Positions 44,754 through 52,228 of a DNA stretch of 64,000 bases are shown here, one piece after another. The notes below the pieces were generated by a model. That model was not told the origin of the DNA, ran no database searches, and saw nothing but the letters and a program-made list of their open reading frames with translations. The DNA is from an uncultured bacterium (GTDB lineage: Bacteria; Bacillota; Negativicutes; Veillonellales; Veillonellaceae). Within the stretch, counting starts at the first letter, position 1. Every line of letters starts with the position of its first letter. Where the stretch lies: the NCBI GenBank assembly GCA_905214495.1, contig CAJMLW010000009.1, forward strand, positions 6,810 to 70,809, read 5' to 3'. A program made the translations under genes and the position numbers.

Positions 44754-45167
44754 ATGCTTATGTATTGTAGAGAAATACTAACTCAATTAGAACGATCGTT
44801 TCTTAGATATATTAGTTTGCGTCGTATGCAACGAACTAAACAAGGTGGATTTACACTGGTAGAACTTATGGTGGTAGTAGCTGTTATTGCTATTTTGGCA
44901 GCTATTGCAATGCCTCAATTTATGTCCGCTGCCGATAAGGCAAAGAATGCTAAACAAGTGGCAGATATGCAAATCATACGTAATGCTACACAACTCTACA
45001 TGATTGATAAAAGTTTAGATACGCCACCAACAGTAGAAAAATTATATCAAGAAGGTTACTTAACGGAGCATGTTAAAACTACAAAAGGTAAGGAATATGT
45101 TATTACCTATGAACAAGTTGCTGGTAATGCCGGTAAGTCTGTAGTCGTTACGGCCCCTGAAACATAA
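44754..45167 (+). CDS. Major pilin candidate (ComGC/PilA-like prepilin)
   Basis: A 137-residue type IV prepilin. The class III signal reads KQGG-FTLVELMVVVAVIAILAAIAMPQF, with cleavage expected after Gly32 and Glu at +5 of the mature protein. The leader of 32 residues is unusually long for a type IVa pilin. ATG at 44754 is chosen because AAAGGAGA lies 9 bases before it; an internal ATG at 44826 has no ribosome-binding site. The mature domain (about 105 residues) lacks cysteines and resembles ComGC-type short pilins. Probably the major subunit, as the only fully canonical prepilin here. Confidence 0.9.
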   Translation: MLMYCREILTQLERSFLRYISLRRMQRTKQGGFTLVELMVVVAVIAILAAIAMPQFMSAADKAKNAKQVADMQIIRNATQLYMIDKSLDTPPTVEKLYQEGYLTEHVKTTKGKEYVITYEQVAGNAGKSVVVTAPET

Positions 45168-45178
45168 AGGATTTTGCA

Positions 45179-45745
45179 ATGAAAGGGAGAAAGGAATATA
45201 TCTGTTTAGTTATATGGATATTGTCAATTGTAATTCCATTAATGTATAGGCATTACACACTATTTGAAATTATATGTTATAGCTTCTTTTCACTATTTCT
45301 CGTAATAGGTGCTACCATTGATAAGCTATATTTCATATTACCTGATGAGGGTGCTATCGCTCTTACGATTATAGGTATCCTTTATAGCATCGTTGAACAG
45401 CATGCAGTTTTCGACACCTGTGTACATGTTTTGATCGTTGCTAGTATCAGTATTGCATTACGCATATTGAGTCGAGGTGGTCTTGGTTGGGGCGATATTA
45501 AATGGATGAGTGCTATATCCATATGGCTAACAAATATACAAATTATTGTTATGATTTACGTTTCTTGTTTTGCTAGTACCCTCTATCTCGCCAGCTTATA
45601 TAGTATTCGTAATACAGGTAGACGGTATATTCCTTTTGGCCCTTTCTTATGTATTGGTGCATGGAGTGCTTTGCATTTTGCTAATGTATGGGAGGCGATA
45701 TATTGGTCGGTGATAAAACACATTATTGTAATGGCTCTATATTAG
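45179..45745 (+). CDS. Prepilin peptidase, short form lacking the methylase domain
   Basis: A 188-residue membrane protein of the A24 aspartyl peptidase family. The two catalytic aspartates lie in ATIDKLYFILPDEG and in GGLGWGDIKWM (GxGxGD motif). Six or so hydrophobic helices are visible. The N-terminal methyltransferase and zinc domain of PilD/ComC is absent, so N-methylation of pilins would need another enzyme or not occur. AAAGG precedes the ATG. It directly follows its likely main substrate. Confidence 0.85.
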   Translation: MKGRKEYICLVIWILSIVIPLMYRHYTLFEIICYSFFSLFLVIGATIDKLYFILPDEGAIALTIIGILYSIVEQHAVFDTCVHVLIVASISIALRILSRGGLGWGDIKWMSAISIWLTNIQIIVMIYVSCFASTLYLASLYSIRNTGRRYIPFGPFLCIGAWSALHFANVWEAIYWSVIKHIIVMALY

Positions 45746-46161
45746 TAGAGTGGCTTGTGGCGATTACCATTCTACTATCCTTGATTGGTATAGGCCTAAG
45801 TAGTATCGTTACCATACCATCACGTCATGAGTTGAATAGAAGTACTGAAGAAGTCGTATTAGCAATTAAGAAGGTTCAACTATGGGCTATGCTAGGACAC
45901 CGGGATGATCGGATGGCACAGGGTGAGTTTATTTTAAAGAAACATTCTTATTCAATTCAAGAAGGGCTTATGCAGCATCATGTAGAGATAGAATTACCTG
46001 AACATATAGAAAGTGCTCATACTATGAAGCGCGTTTATTTTTCTGCTTATGGATTGCCTTATGATGGGACAGAATTTATTTTACAAGACTTACAAAACGG
46101 TGTGACAAATCGCATATGGATTTCTGTACAAACGGGGCGTATTCGGTGGGAAGCATTGTGA
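45703..46161 (+). CDS. Minor prepilin-like protein 1
   Basis: A 152-residue protein with a prepilin-like N-terminus: GSILVEWLVAITILLSLIGIGLSS, with Gly before the hydrophobic stretch and Glu at +5. The rest resembles a GspH/ComGD-type minor pilin. TTG at 45703 is favoured since GGGAGG lies 7 bases upstream; ATG at 45688 precedes that site. It overlaps the peptidase gene by 43 bases in another frame. Confidence 0.75.
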   Translation: MVGDKTHYCNGSILVEWLVAITILLSLIGIGLSSIVTIPSRHELNRSTEEVVLAIKKVQLWAMLGHRDDRMAQGEFILKKHSYSIQEGLMQHHVEIELPEHIESAHTMKRVYFSAYGLPYDGTEFILQDLQNGVTNRIWISVQTGRIRWEAL

Positions 46162-46163
46162 TT

Positions 46164-46589
46164 ATGACATATGTACAAATAAGAACGTATCCAAACTACA
46201 AACATAGATTACGAACAGAACAATCTGGATTTTTATATGGTGATGCACTTATGGCAGTAACCTTAGTATTACTCATATTGCCAATCATACTTTATGTCTT
46301 GAGTAGTACCTTATCGATAGTAAAGACTACGTATACTCATGACTATATATTGCAGGATTCATTATCTTATATAGAAGCAGGGAAAGCGGTATATGATTCT
46401 GGTGATATACCAACAACAGGAACTATCTCATCATCGAATGGACATAATTTATCCAATATAACATTTAAACAAAGTGTTACAGAAGAAGTGGTAAATGGTG
46501 TATCTATACTACGATTTATTGTACAAGCTGTTGATAATGGAGTTACTATTTATGAGATATCTACGTTTCTTGGATCGAGTCATCACTGA
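46164..46589 (+). CDS. Minor prepilin-like protein 2
   Basis: A 141-residue protein with one N-terminal hydrophobic helix after EQSG-FLYGDALMAVTLVLLI. The position +5 of the presumed mature protein is Asp rather than Glu, an atypical but conservative change. A soluble beta-rich domain follows. ATG at 46164 lies 2 bases after the previous stop; GTG at 46158 is possible. Assigned as a minor pilin from the N-terminus and the operon position; comparable to ComGE, but no clear orthologue. Confidence 0.65.
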   Translation: MTYVQIRTYPNYKHRLRTEQSGFLYGDALMAVTLVLLILPIILYVLSSTLSIVKTTYTHDYILQDSLSYIEAGKAVYDSGDIPTTGTISSSNGHNLSNITFKQSVTEEVVNGVSILRFIVQAVDNGVTIYEISTFLGSSHH

Positions 46590-47139
46590 AAATCATAGGA
46601 CAAAATCATTCAATGGATTTATATTACCATCTCTACTTATTAGCGTTTTGATTAGTTCTTTCGTGATTCTTGTAATTATGACAATATGTATGACGTGTTA
46701 TATATGGACCGAGCGAATCGATGATAGTATGGCCATGTTAGAGGATGGTCGTTATACACGACGCGCCATTGTGGCTCATATTATTTGGAATCATTCTATG
46801 GTATCCATTAACGATAAGGGAAACCTGTTATCTATCAATGATACAAGCCGTACTGCGTTTACCGTTACTAGAAGGGCTTTATATAGAAAATTAAGTGATG
46901 GTAGCTTACAACCGTTGAGTGGAAGTCGCATCATAGGCACTGATGATAAGCGTAGACTTGATGCTATCAAACCATTTTCTATGAATCCTAATAGATTGGT
47001 TACTTTTAAATGGTCTATAAATAACCGGTTTAATAGTCAAACAGAGTATGCAAAAGGGTATGGAGGCATAGCACAGTATGAGGTGGCAACGGCGGTATCA
47101 ACACATTCAGATTGGTTTAAAAAAACGAAGCATCTCTGA
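46552..47139 (+). CDS. Minor prepilin-like protein 3 lacking Glu5
   Basis: A 195-residue protein with a basic leader ending in FNG-FILPSLLISVLISSFVILVIM. The cleavage-site Gly and following Phe are kept, but +5 is Ser instead of Glu. In type II secretion the tip pseudopilin GspK also lacks Glu5, so this may be the tip subunit; that is inference. ATG at 46552 has GGAG upstream and overlaps the previous gene by 38 bases. Confidence 0.6.
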   Translation: MRYLRFLDRVITENHRTKSFNGFILPSLLISVLISSFVILVIMTICMTCYIWTERIDDSMAMLEDGRYTRRAIVAHIIWNHSMVSINDKGNLLSINDTSRTAFTVTRRALYRKLSDGSLQPLSGSRIIGTDDKRRLDAIKPFSMNPNRLVTFKWSINNRFNSQTEYAKGYGGIAQYEVATAVSTHSDWFKKTKHL

Positions 47140-47527
47140 CTATTCTTCTGGCATGGTTAGCTATGTAGCCATATATATTATGCTCATTTTATTAGTACTT
47201 ATTTTAGGAGTGAATAGGCTTGCTACTCTGTCATTAAGTAATACAACGGATGAAATGAGACTCATTGCTTCTCATTATGCAGCAGAGCGTGGTGCACGAT
47301 GGTTCTGTACGTATTGCAATAACGGTGGCCGTTGGGATTATAGCGAGGCTATTGATGTGGAAAAAAGCGATACTATCCATATATATATTAAGGCGGATCC
47401 AAAGGTTAGCAATCCTAAACATGTGATGAGCTGTGCTGTATTAGATGGTGTATCAAGTCGTGTTCATATATATGTAAAAGAAAAAGAAAATCATACATTA
47501 GAGGTTATTAGTGTAAAACCATATTAA
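47078..47527 (+). CDS. Minor prepilin-like protein 4
   Basis: A 149-residue protein: a basic leader, then SSG-MVSYVAIYIMLILLVLILG as a single hydrophobic helix, then a soluble domain with two close cysteines (CTYC) and a third further on. Similar in build to PilX/GspK-like N-termini, in which the helix is followed by ARWF-type segments (here AAERGARWF). ATG at 47078 follows GGAGG at 11 bases and overlaps the previous gene by 62 bases. No family firmly recognised. Confidence 0.6.
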   Translation: MRWQRRYQHIQIGLKKRSISDYSSGMVSYVAIYIMLILLVLILGVNRLATLSLSNTTDEMRLIASHYAAERGARWFCTYCNNGGRWDYSEAIDVEKSDTIHIYIKADPKVSNPKHVMSCAVLDGVSSRVHIYVKEKENHTLEVISVKPY

Positions 47528-47540
47528 GGAGGACATCACT

Positions 47541-48395
47541 ATGAAAGAGAAAAAACAGATACATACAGGGCTTTGTATTACGGATGATAGAATTGTTGCC
47601 ACTACAGCACATATTGAAAATAAAACAATGATTATTACTGATGCAATGGAGATGAAACGGTCTAGCACAATTGATGAAGATATAGCTGAATTTATTAATA
47701 CATATGATCTAGAAGAGGGTGAATATAGTATTGTTGCTTGTATACCTACGGAAATGACGATGGCTAGTTTTGATCCTCATGATTTTGATGTAAAGGAATT
47801 TATAAAGTGGAATATAGAAGATACATTTAATTTTGGCGAACATGAATTTGAACTTGATGCTTGTCGTAGAGAGTATCCACGACATAATTATTATTTGTTT
47901 TTAGCCGCTGTAGACCGGCATGAACTTGAATTACTACGCCAAGGTATACGCGATACATGTGCACCTGTCGATACTATTGATTGTTGGCCATTACCAGTTA
48001 CTTATGGATTGATGCATAGAACAGGAACGGTTACAGGTATCGTAGAACCAGCTGGTATGCATTTATGGGCTTGGTGGAAGGATACTTGTGTGAAGGAATG
48101 TATTGTAAAGGTAAATGGTGCAGATATTAGTTCAGCATTGATTGAAATGGAAGAAATGTTGCAGCGATTTGGCGTAGAAGAAATTCAAGGTATACATTTT
48201 TATAATACTGATGTTTTAAATGAAGAGCAGCGTATCGATATAAGCGCATTACAAGAGGTATACGGAAATACCGAATATATACCTATGATGTTTCTTGGAC
48301 GAGGTCGCACGCGTTGCACATTAGGTGAATTAGATTGGGATATGGCGATTGGAATGGCTACGCGGGGGTTACGGTGGATTGGACAAGGATGGTAA
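47541..48395 (+). CDS. PilM-like protein
   Basis: A 284-residue cytoplasmic protein placed where PilM lies, before PilN- and PilO-like genes. PilM is an actin-fold protein that binds the N-terminus of PilN. Here the pattern IHTGLCITDDRIVA, SIVACIPTEMT and later WNIEDTFNFG fits a divergent actin-like fold, but the ATP-binding motifs are weak. AAGGAGG precedes the ATG. The assignment rests on position and general pattern. Confidence 0.6.
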   Translation: MKEKKQIHTGLCITDDRIVATTAHIENKTMIITDAMEMKRSSTIDEDIAEFINTYDLEEGEYSIVACIPTEMTMASFDPHDFDVKEFIKWNIEDTFNFGEHEFELDACRREYPRHNYYLFLAAVDRHELELLRQGIRDTCAPVDTIDCWPLPVTYGLMHRTGTVTGIVEPAGMHLWAWWKDTCVKECIVKVNGADISSALIEMEEMLQRFGVEEIQGIHFYNTDVLNEEQRIDISALQEVYGNTEYIPMMFLGRGRTRCTLGELDWDMAIGMATRGLRWIGQGW

Positions 48396-48951
48396 TGAAA
48401 GATTAATAAATTTTATGCCCCGTTCATTACGATGGTATATTTGGCTATGTAAATATAAGTTGTATATATATGCTACTGCAGGTGTGATTATATTACTCAG
48501 TGCTTTTTGTTTTGGTATGGGGGTCTATTCTTATAAAACTTATACTGAACAGGTAGCGAAGTACGAACACATACAGATGGATGAACAATCCAAGCAAATA
48601 CGGAATCAATATCATGCTATGGAGGATACCATGTCGCGGTTATTACAACATGGCGCACAATTAGACAATCAATATTGTCTTGTTACATTATTGGATGGAG
48701 CTATGTCAACAAGAGGAACCATTACGTTACGACATATAGAATTTTCTGATGGAGGATTTACTGTTGATGGTGATGCAACAAATGATGAAGCCTATCATTC
48801 ATATGTACAATATATTCAAGCTCATATGAAACAGGTGATTTGTGATGGAAAACAACAAGTGGAAAAAGCAGATGGACCTTGTTCATTCCATTTGGATGGA
48901 CATACAAAACAGCATGACACCAAACCTAAGGAGAATATCCCTAGCGTGTAG
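48379..48951 (+). CDS. PilN-like membrane protein
   Basis: A protein of about 190 residues with a short cytoplasmic N-terminus containing RLINFMPRS, similar to the INLLP motif through which PilN binds PilM, one transmembrane segment (YIYATAGVIILLSAFCFGMGV) and a periplasmic coiled coil plus small domain. Start uncertain: TTG at 48379 keeps the INFMP motif and has a GGTGG just upstream; ATG at 48415 would cut into it. It overlaps the PilM-like gene by 17 bases. The C-terminus is Lys- and His-rich and overlaps the next gene. Confidence 0.6.
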   Translation: MDKDGNERLINFMPRSLRWYIWLCKYKLYIYATAGVIILLSAFCFGMGVYSYKTYTEQVAKYEHIQMDEQSKQIRNQYHAMEDTMSRLLQHGAQLDNQYCLVTLLDGAMSTRGTITLRHIEFSDGGFTVDGDATNDEAYHSYVQYIQAHMKQVICDGKQQVEKADGPCSFHLDGHTKQHDTKPKENIPSV

Positions 48952-49354
48952 CATAAGTATTGTGATTGCTTTTTCTTCATTATGGATATATAGATACTAT
49001 ATAGAGCAATGTGAAACGTTGGTGGATGAAATTGAATATTACCAATTGGAAACAATAGTGAAACAGCAATTTTTATCTTCTCATACATATGAGTTGATTT
49101 CGTCCTTATTGTTGCATGAATATTGGGTAGATGATATTTATCAAAGTATAAATAGTGAGCCTCTAATTATAATGACTAGTTCTCGTCATGATGATGTATT
49201 AGATCTTACTTTGGTTGGCACAAGTCAGTCCTTCTTATCTTGGTATAATAGGGTGCAACAGAAGATAAAGTATTGTCATATACAGATTATGTCTATTGAT
49301 ACAAAAGGAAATAGTATATTTTTTACATGCAAGGTTACGCCATTAGTGATGTAA
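48845..49354 (+). CDS. PilO-like membrane protein
   Basis: A 169-residue protein with a cytoplasmic N-terminus, one transmembrane helix (ISLACSISIVIAFSSLWIY), a coiled coil and a small C-terminal domain, the build of PilO. It overlaps the PilN-like gene by 107 bases in another frame, a long overlap. ATG at 48845 is preferred over GTG at 48842, with AGGTGAT upstream. The assignment is by topology and order. It is the last gene before a strong terminator; no pilP or pilQ secretin follows. Confidence 0.6.
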   Translation: MENNKWKKQMDLVHSIWMDIQNSMTPNLRRISLACSISIVIAFSSLWIYRYYIEQCETLVDEIEYYQLETIVKQQFLSSHTYELISSLLLHEYWVDDIYQSINSEPLIIMTSSRHDDVLDLTLVGTSQSFLSWYNRVQQKIKYCHIQIMSIDTKGNSIFFTCKVTPLVM

Positions 49355-49356
49355 AG

Positions 49357-49415
49357 AAAATGAACATACAATAATAAGTAATAATTCTCATTATTGTATG
49401 TTCATTTTTGTTTTT
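49357..49415 (+). terminator. Terminator of the pilus operon
   Basis: A perfect 19-bp stem (49357-49375 with 49390-49408) followed by TGTTTTT. Confidence 0.93.
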
Positions 49416-49436
49416 ATGCCAATTTTATAGTAAAAT
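49408..49436 (+). promoter_or_regulatory. Candidate promoter of the shikimate kinase-like gene
   Basis: TTGTTT (49408-49413) and TAAAAT (49431-49436) with a 17-base spacer; the -35 is embedded in the T-run of the preceding terminator. Confidence 0.5.
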
Positions 49437-49470
49437 AAATTTTAACGTAAGAATAAGGGGCAATAGTAAC

Positions 49471-50169
49471 ATGATAGTAAAACGAAATATTATTCTCATT
49501 GGGTCCATGGGAAGTGGAAAAAGCCATTTTGGACGTAATCTAGCAGATTTAAAAGGATGGCAATTCGTGGATACCGATCGAGTATTGGAAGGTCGTTTTG
49601 GGTTGCCCATTGCAGAAATTTATAAAAAGATTGGTGAAAAAGCATTTCGTCGTGCTGAATTAGAGGTTCTAAAAAAAGTTTCCCTATATCACGAGGCGGT
49701 TATTAGTGTAGGTGGAAATTTTCCTATAGAGCATAGAACGCTTAGATCGCTTAAGAAATTTTCTTTTATTATAGGTATACGAGCTGCACAATACCGAATT
49801 GTAAGCCGCGTCAATCGTCGTGTGGGCAAACGACCAACGATGGATTATACCAATGTTTCTGCCTTTGTTCATAATATGATTCAGGCATGGAAGCCAGTAT
49901 ATAAACAGTGTGATTATGTATTGGATACGACTAATGGACGTACCTATGATTTTATGAAAGCAATTGAGCGTCAATTAGATACTATAGGTGTTCAATTTAA
50001 GGCGCGAAGACAACCCAAAACAATTGAAATTGTGTCTAAAGACATACAAGCTGAACCAAAGCAGCAGAAGGGAAATAGACATGAAAAAAATAGCATTACT
50101 AACAAGCGGCGGAGACGCACCAGGAATGAACGCAGCCATTCGCGCCATCACAAGAAAAGCAATCCATGA
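49471..50169 (+). CDS. aroK: Shikimate kinase-like protein
   Basis: A 232-residue P-loop kinase. GSMGSGKSHFGRNLA is the Walker A, DTDRVLEGRFG carries the shikimate Asp, FRRAE the Arg, and GKRPTM the lid Arg. The usual Gly-Gly-Gly of the shikimate site is Gly-Gly-Asn (VISVGGNFP), and the protein is about 60 residues longer than AroK, with a Lys/Arg/Asn-rich tail encoded over the pfkA start (89-base overlap in another frame). ATG at 49471 has AAGGGG 10 bases upstream. It follows PilM/N/O-like genes, as aroK follows pilMNOPQ in many Proteobacteria. Confidence 0.78.
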   Translation: MIVKRNIILIGSMGSGKSHFGRNLADLKGWQFVDTDRVLEGRFGLPIAEIYKKIGEKAFRRAELEVLKKVSLYHEAVISVGGNFPIEHRTLRSLKKFSFIIGIRAAQYRIVSRVNRRVGKRPTMDYTNVSAFVHNMIQAWKPVYKQCDYVLDTTNGRTYDFMKAIERQLDTIGVQFKARRQPKTIEIVSKDIQAEPKQQKGNRHEKNSITNKRRRRTRNERSHSRHHKKSNP

Positions 50170-51040
50170 GGGCTTTAGCGTATATGGTATAGAACGAGGA
50201 TTTGAGGGCATTATTAATAGTGAAATAAGGCCATTACACGCTCGTGATGTGGGCGGGATTATTACCACTGGCGGTACAATTCTTAGAACGGCTCGTTATC
50301 CAGAGTTTAAAAATTTAGATGTGCAGCAACGAGCCTATCGAATATTACAAGATTTTGGTATCGATCATTTAATCGTTATTGGCGGTGATGGTTCACAAGC
50401 TGGTGCAGAGGCTCTGATGCGACTCGGTCAATCTACGATAACCATTCCTTGTACCATAGATAACGATATGAATGGTACTCAATATACGATTGGTTTTGAC
50501 ACCGCACTTAATACTGTAGTTGATGCGGTAGGACGTATTCGGGATACATCAAACTCTCATGAACGAGTGGCTATAATCGAAGTTATGGGGCGTCATGCGG
50601 GACACATTGCATTACAAGCTGGGTTGGCGAGTGGTGCAGAGCTTGTATTAGTACCTGAATATCCAATGCCATTAGATGAGGTATGTGAACATATTAATAA
50701 GACTCATCAGTTAGGTAAAGAATATAGTATTATACTTGTTGCTGAAGGGGCCTACTCTAGTGGTGAGGTTAAAGAGTATATTAAACAACATACATACTTT
50801 GATCCAAGTTTAACAGTTCTAGGCTATTTACAACGCGGTGGGGCACCATCTGCATTAGATGCCATTTTAGCTGCTCGTATGAGTGAATTGGCAGTGGATT
50901 GCTTAGTACGTGGAGAGCATAATTGTATTACTGGGTATGTTGATGGTCAGATTAGAGCTATACCCTATGAAAACGCTAAAACAATGAAGTTTGGCATTGA
51001 TAAAAGTCAGTATGAATTAATCTCTATATTGAGTCATTAA
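50081..51040 (+). CDS. pfkA: ATP-dependent 6-phosphofructokinase
   Basis: A 319-residue group I PFK. It begins MKKIALLTSGGDAPGMNAAI, has GGDGSQAGA for ATP (Gly after the Asp, the ATP rather than pyrophosphate form), PCTIDNDMNGT with the catalytic Asp residues, and EVMGRHAGHIAL. ATG at 50081 with AAGGG upstream; it starts inside the tail of the aroK-like gene, so the two are probably translated from one mRNA. Fructose 1,6-bisphosphate, its product, is the ligand expected to relieve CggR. Confidence 0.96.
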   Translation: MKKIALLTSGGDAPGMNAAIRAITRKAIHEGFSVYGIERGFEGIINSEIRPLHARDVGGIITTGGTILRTARYPEFKNLDVQQRAYRILQDFGIDHLIVIGGDGSQAGAEALMRLGQSTITIPCTIDNDMNGTQYTIGFDTALNTVVDAVGRIRDTSNSHERVAIIEVMGRHAGHIALQAGLASGAELVLVPEYPMPLDEVCEHINKTHQLGKEYSIILVAEGAYSSGEVKEYIKQHTYFDPSLTVLGYLQRGGAPSALDAILAARMSELAVDCLVRGEHNCITGYVDGQIRAIPYENAKTMKFGIDKSQYELISILSH

Positions 51041-51060
51041 AATGAATTCGTAAAATTATA

Positions 51061-51089
51061 TTGTATAATCGGTAGAATTCTAGTACAAT
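51061..51089 (+). promoter_or_regulatory. Promoter of the MacAB-like operon
   Basis: TTGTAT (51061-51066) and TACAAT (51084-51089) with a 17-base spacer, about 45 bases before the start codon. Confidence 0.6.
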
Positions 51090-51132
51090 ATGGTAAATAA
51101 TAATGAAATGACTCATTTATTAAGGAGTATAT

Positions 51133-52215
51133 ATGAAAGAATTATTTCAGAAGCACCGTAAACGTATTATTGGTGGTGTTATTGCTATCTGTATATTAGG
51201 TGGTGGTGGCTATTACTATGTTCACACTAATAATAGTGCACAGACTCAACAAAAATATACCACAGGTAGGGTTGAAAAGGGCGATGTAAAAACGAGCATC
51301 AGTGCTACAGGTACCATTAATCCTGTTAATTATGTGGATGTATCCACTAATGTAGCGGGTAAACTTGAAAAGGTATTGGTCAAGGAAAATGATCATGTTA
51401 CGCAAGGTCAAATTATTGCCTATATTGATACACGACAATTACAAGCTCAGGTCGATAATGCAAAGGCTGCTCTTGATAAAGCGCGTTTAGATATGAATCG
51501 TTATAAAGCGCTAATCGATCAAAATGCTGTAGCAGCGCAAACTTATGATGATGCTGTGACCGCATATGAACAAGCTCTATCTACATATGATAGAGTATCT
51601 GCTGACTTAAGTGATGCTACTATTACTGCACCTATGTCGGGTACCGTAGTAGGGACACCTCTTAAGGCGGGACAAACGATTAGTACCGGTATTTCGACAC
51701 AAATGATCATTGCGACTATTGCAGATTTGTCTGATTTAGAAATTTATTTGACAGTTGATGAAACTGATATTGGCAATGTAAAAAATGGCTCTAAGGTGGA
51801 ATTTACTGTTGACTCTAAACCAGGTCAAACTTTCACAGGCTATGTATCTGAAATTGCAAAAGGGACTAAAGGGAATATGGGTGTTACAAGTAATAGCGTA
51901 GTATACTATACTGTAAAAGTATCGATTCCAGCTGATATTTCCTCGAATTTCTTGCCATCTATGACCGCACGTGCCACAATCTTTGGCGATGATATTAAGA
52001 ATACCCTCGTTGTACCATTAACAGCGGTACGTACTGATAAACAAGGTGAATATGTATATGTCATCAAAGATGGTCAACCTGTTAGAACTGCTGTATCTAC
52101 AGGTGTAACGGGTGATACAAATGTTCAAATCTTAAGCGGCGTTTCCGAAGGTGATGAAATTATTGTTAGTGGTGATGTAACGAGCCCTAAGAATAACTCT
52201 CATGGACCATTTTAA
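51133..52215 (+). CDS. Periplasmic adaptor subunit (MacA/HlyD family)
   Basis: A 360-residue membrane fusion protein. An N-terminal anchor (about 11-30, with GGGGYYYV) precedes the lipoyl/biotinyl half-motifs around DVSTNVAGKLEKVLVKENDHV and the matching ITAPMSGTVVGTPLKAGQT, with a short alpha-hairpin between (about 95-155) and a beta-barrel domain after. It links the MacB-type transporter to an outer membrane channel in diderms; no TolC-like gene is adjacent. AAGGAG precedes the ATG. Confidence 0.9.
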   Translation: MKELFQKHRKRIIGGVIAICILGGGGYYYVHTNNSAQTQQKYTTGRVEKGDVKTSISATGTINPVNYVDVSTNVAGKLEKVLVKENDHVTQGQIIAYIDTRQLQAQVDNAKAALDKARLDMNRYKALIDQNAVAAQTYDDAVTAYEQALSTYDRVSADLSDATITAPMSGTVVGTPLKAGQTISTGISTQMIIATIADLSDLEIYLTVDETDIGNVKNGSKVEFTVDSKPGQTFTGYVSEIAKGTKGNMGVTSNSVVYYTVKVSIPADISSNFLPSMTARATIFGDDIKNTLVVPLTAVRTDKQGEYVYVIKDGQPVRTAVSTGVTGDTNVQILSGVSEGDEIIVSGDVTSPKNNSHGPF

Positions 52216-52228
52216 GCGTAGGTGAACT

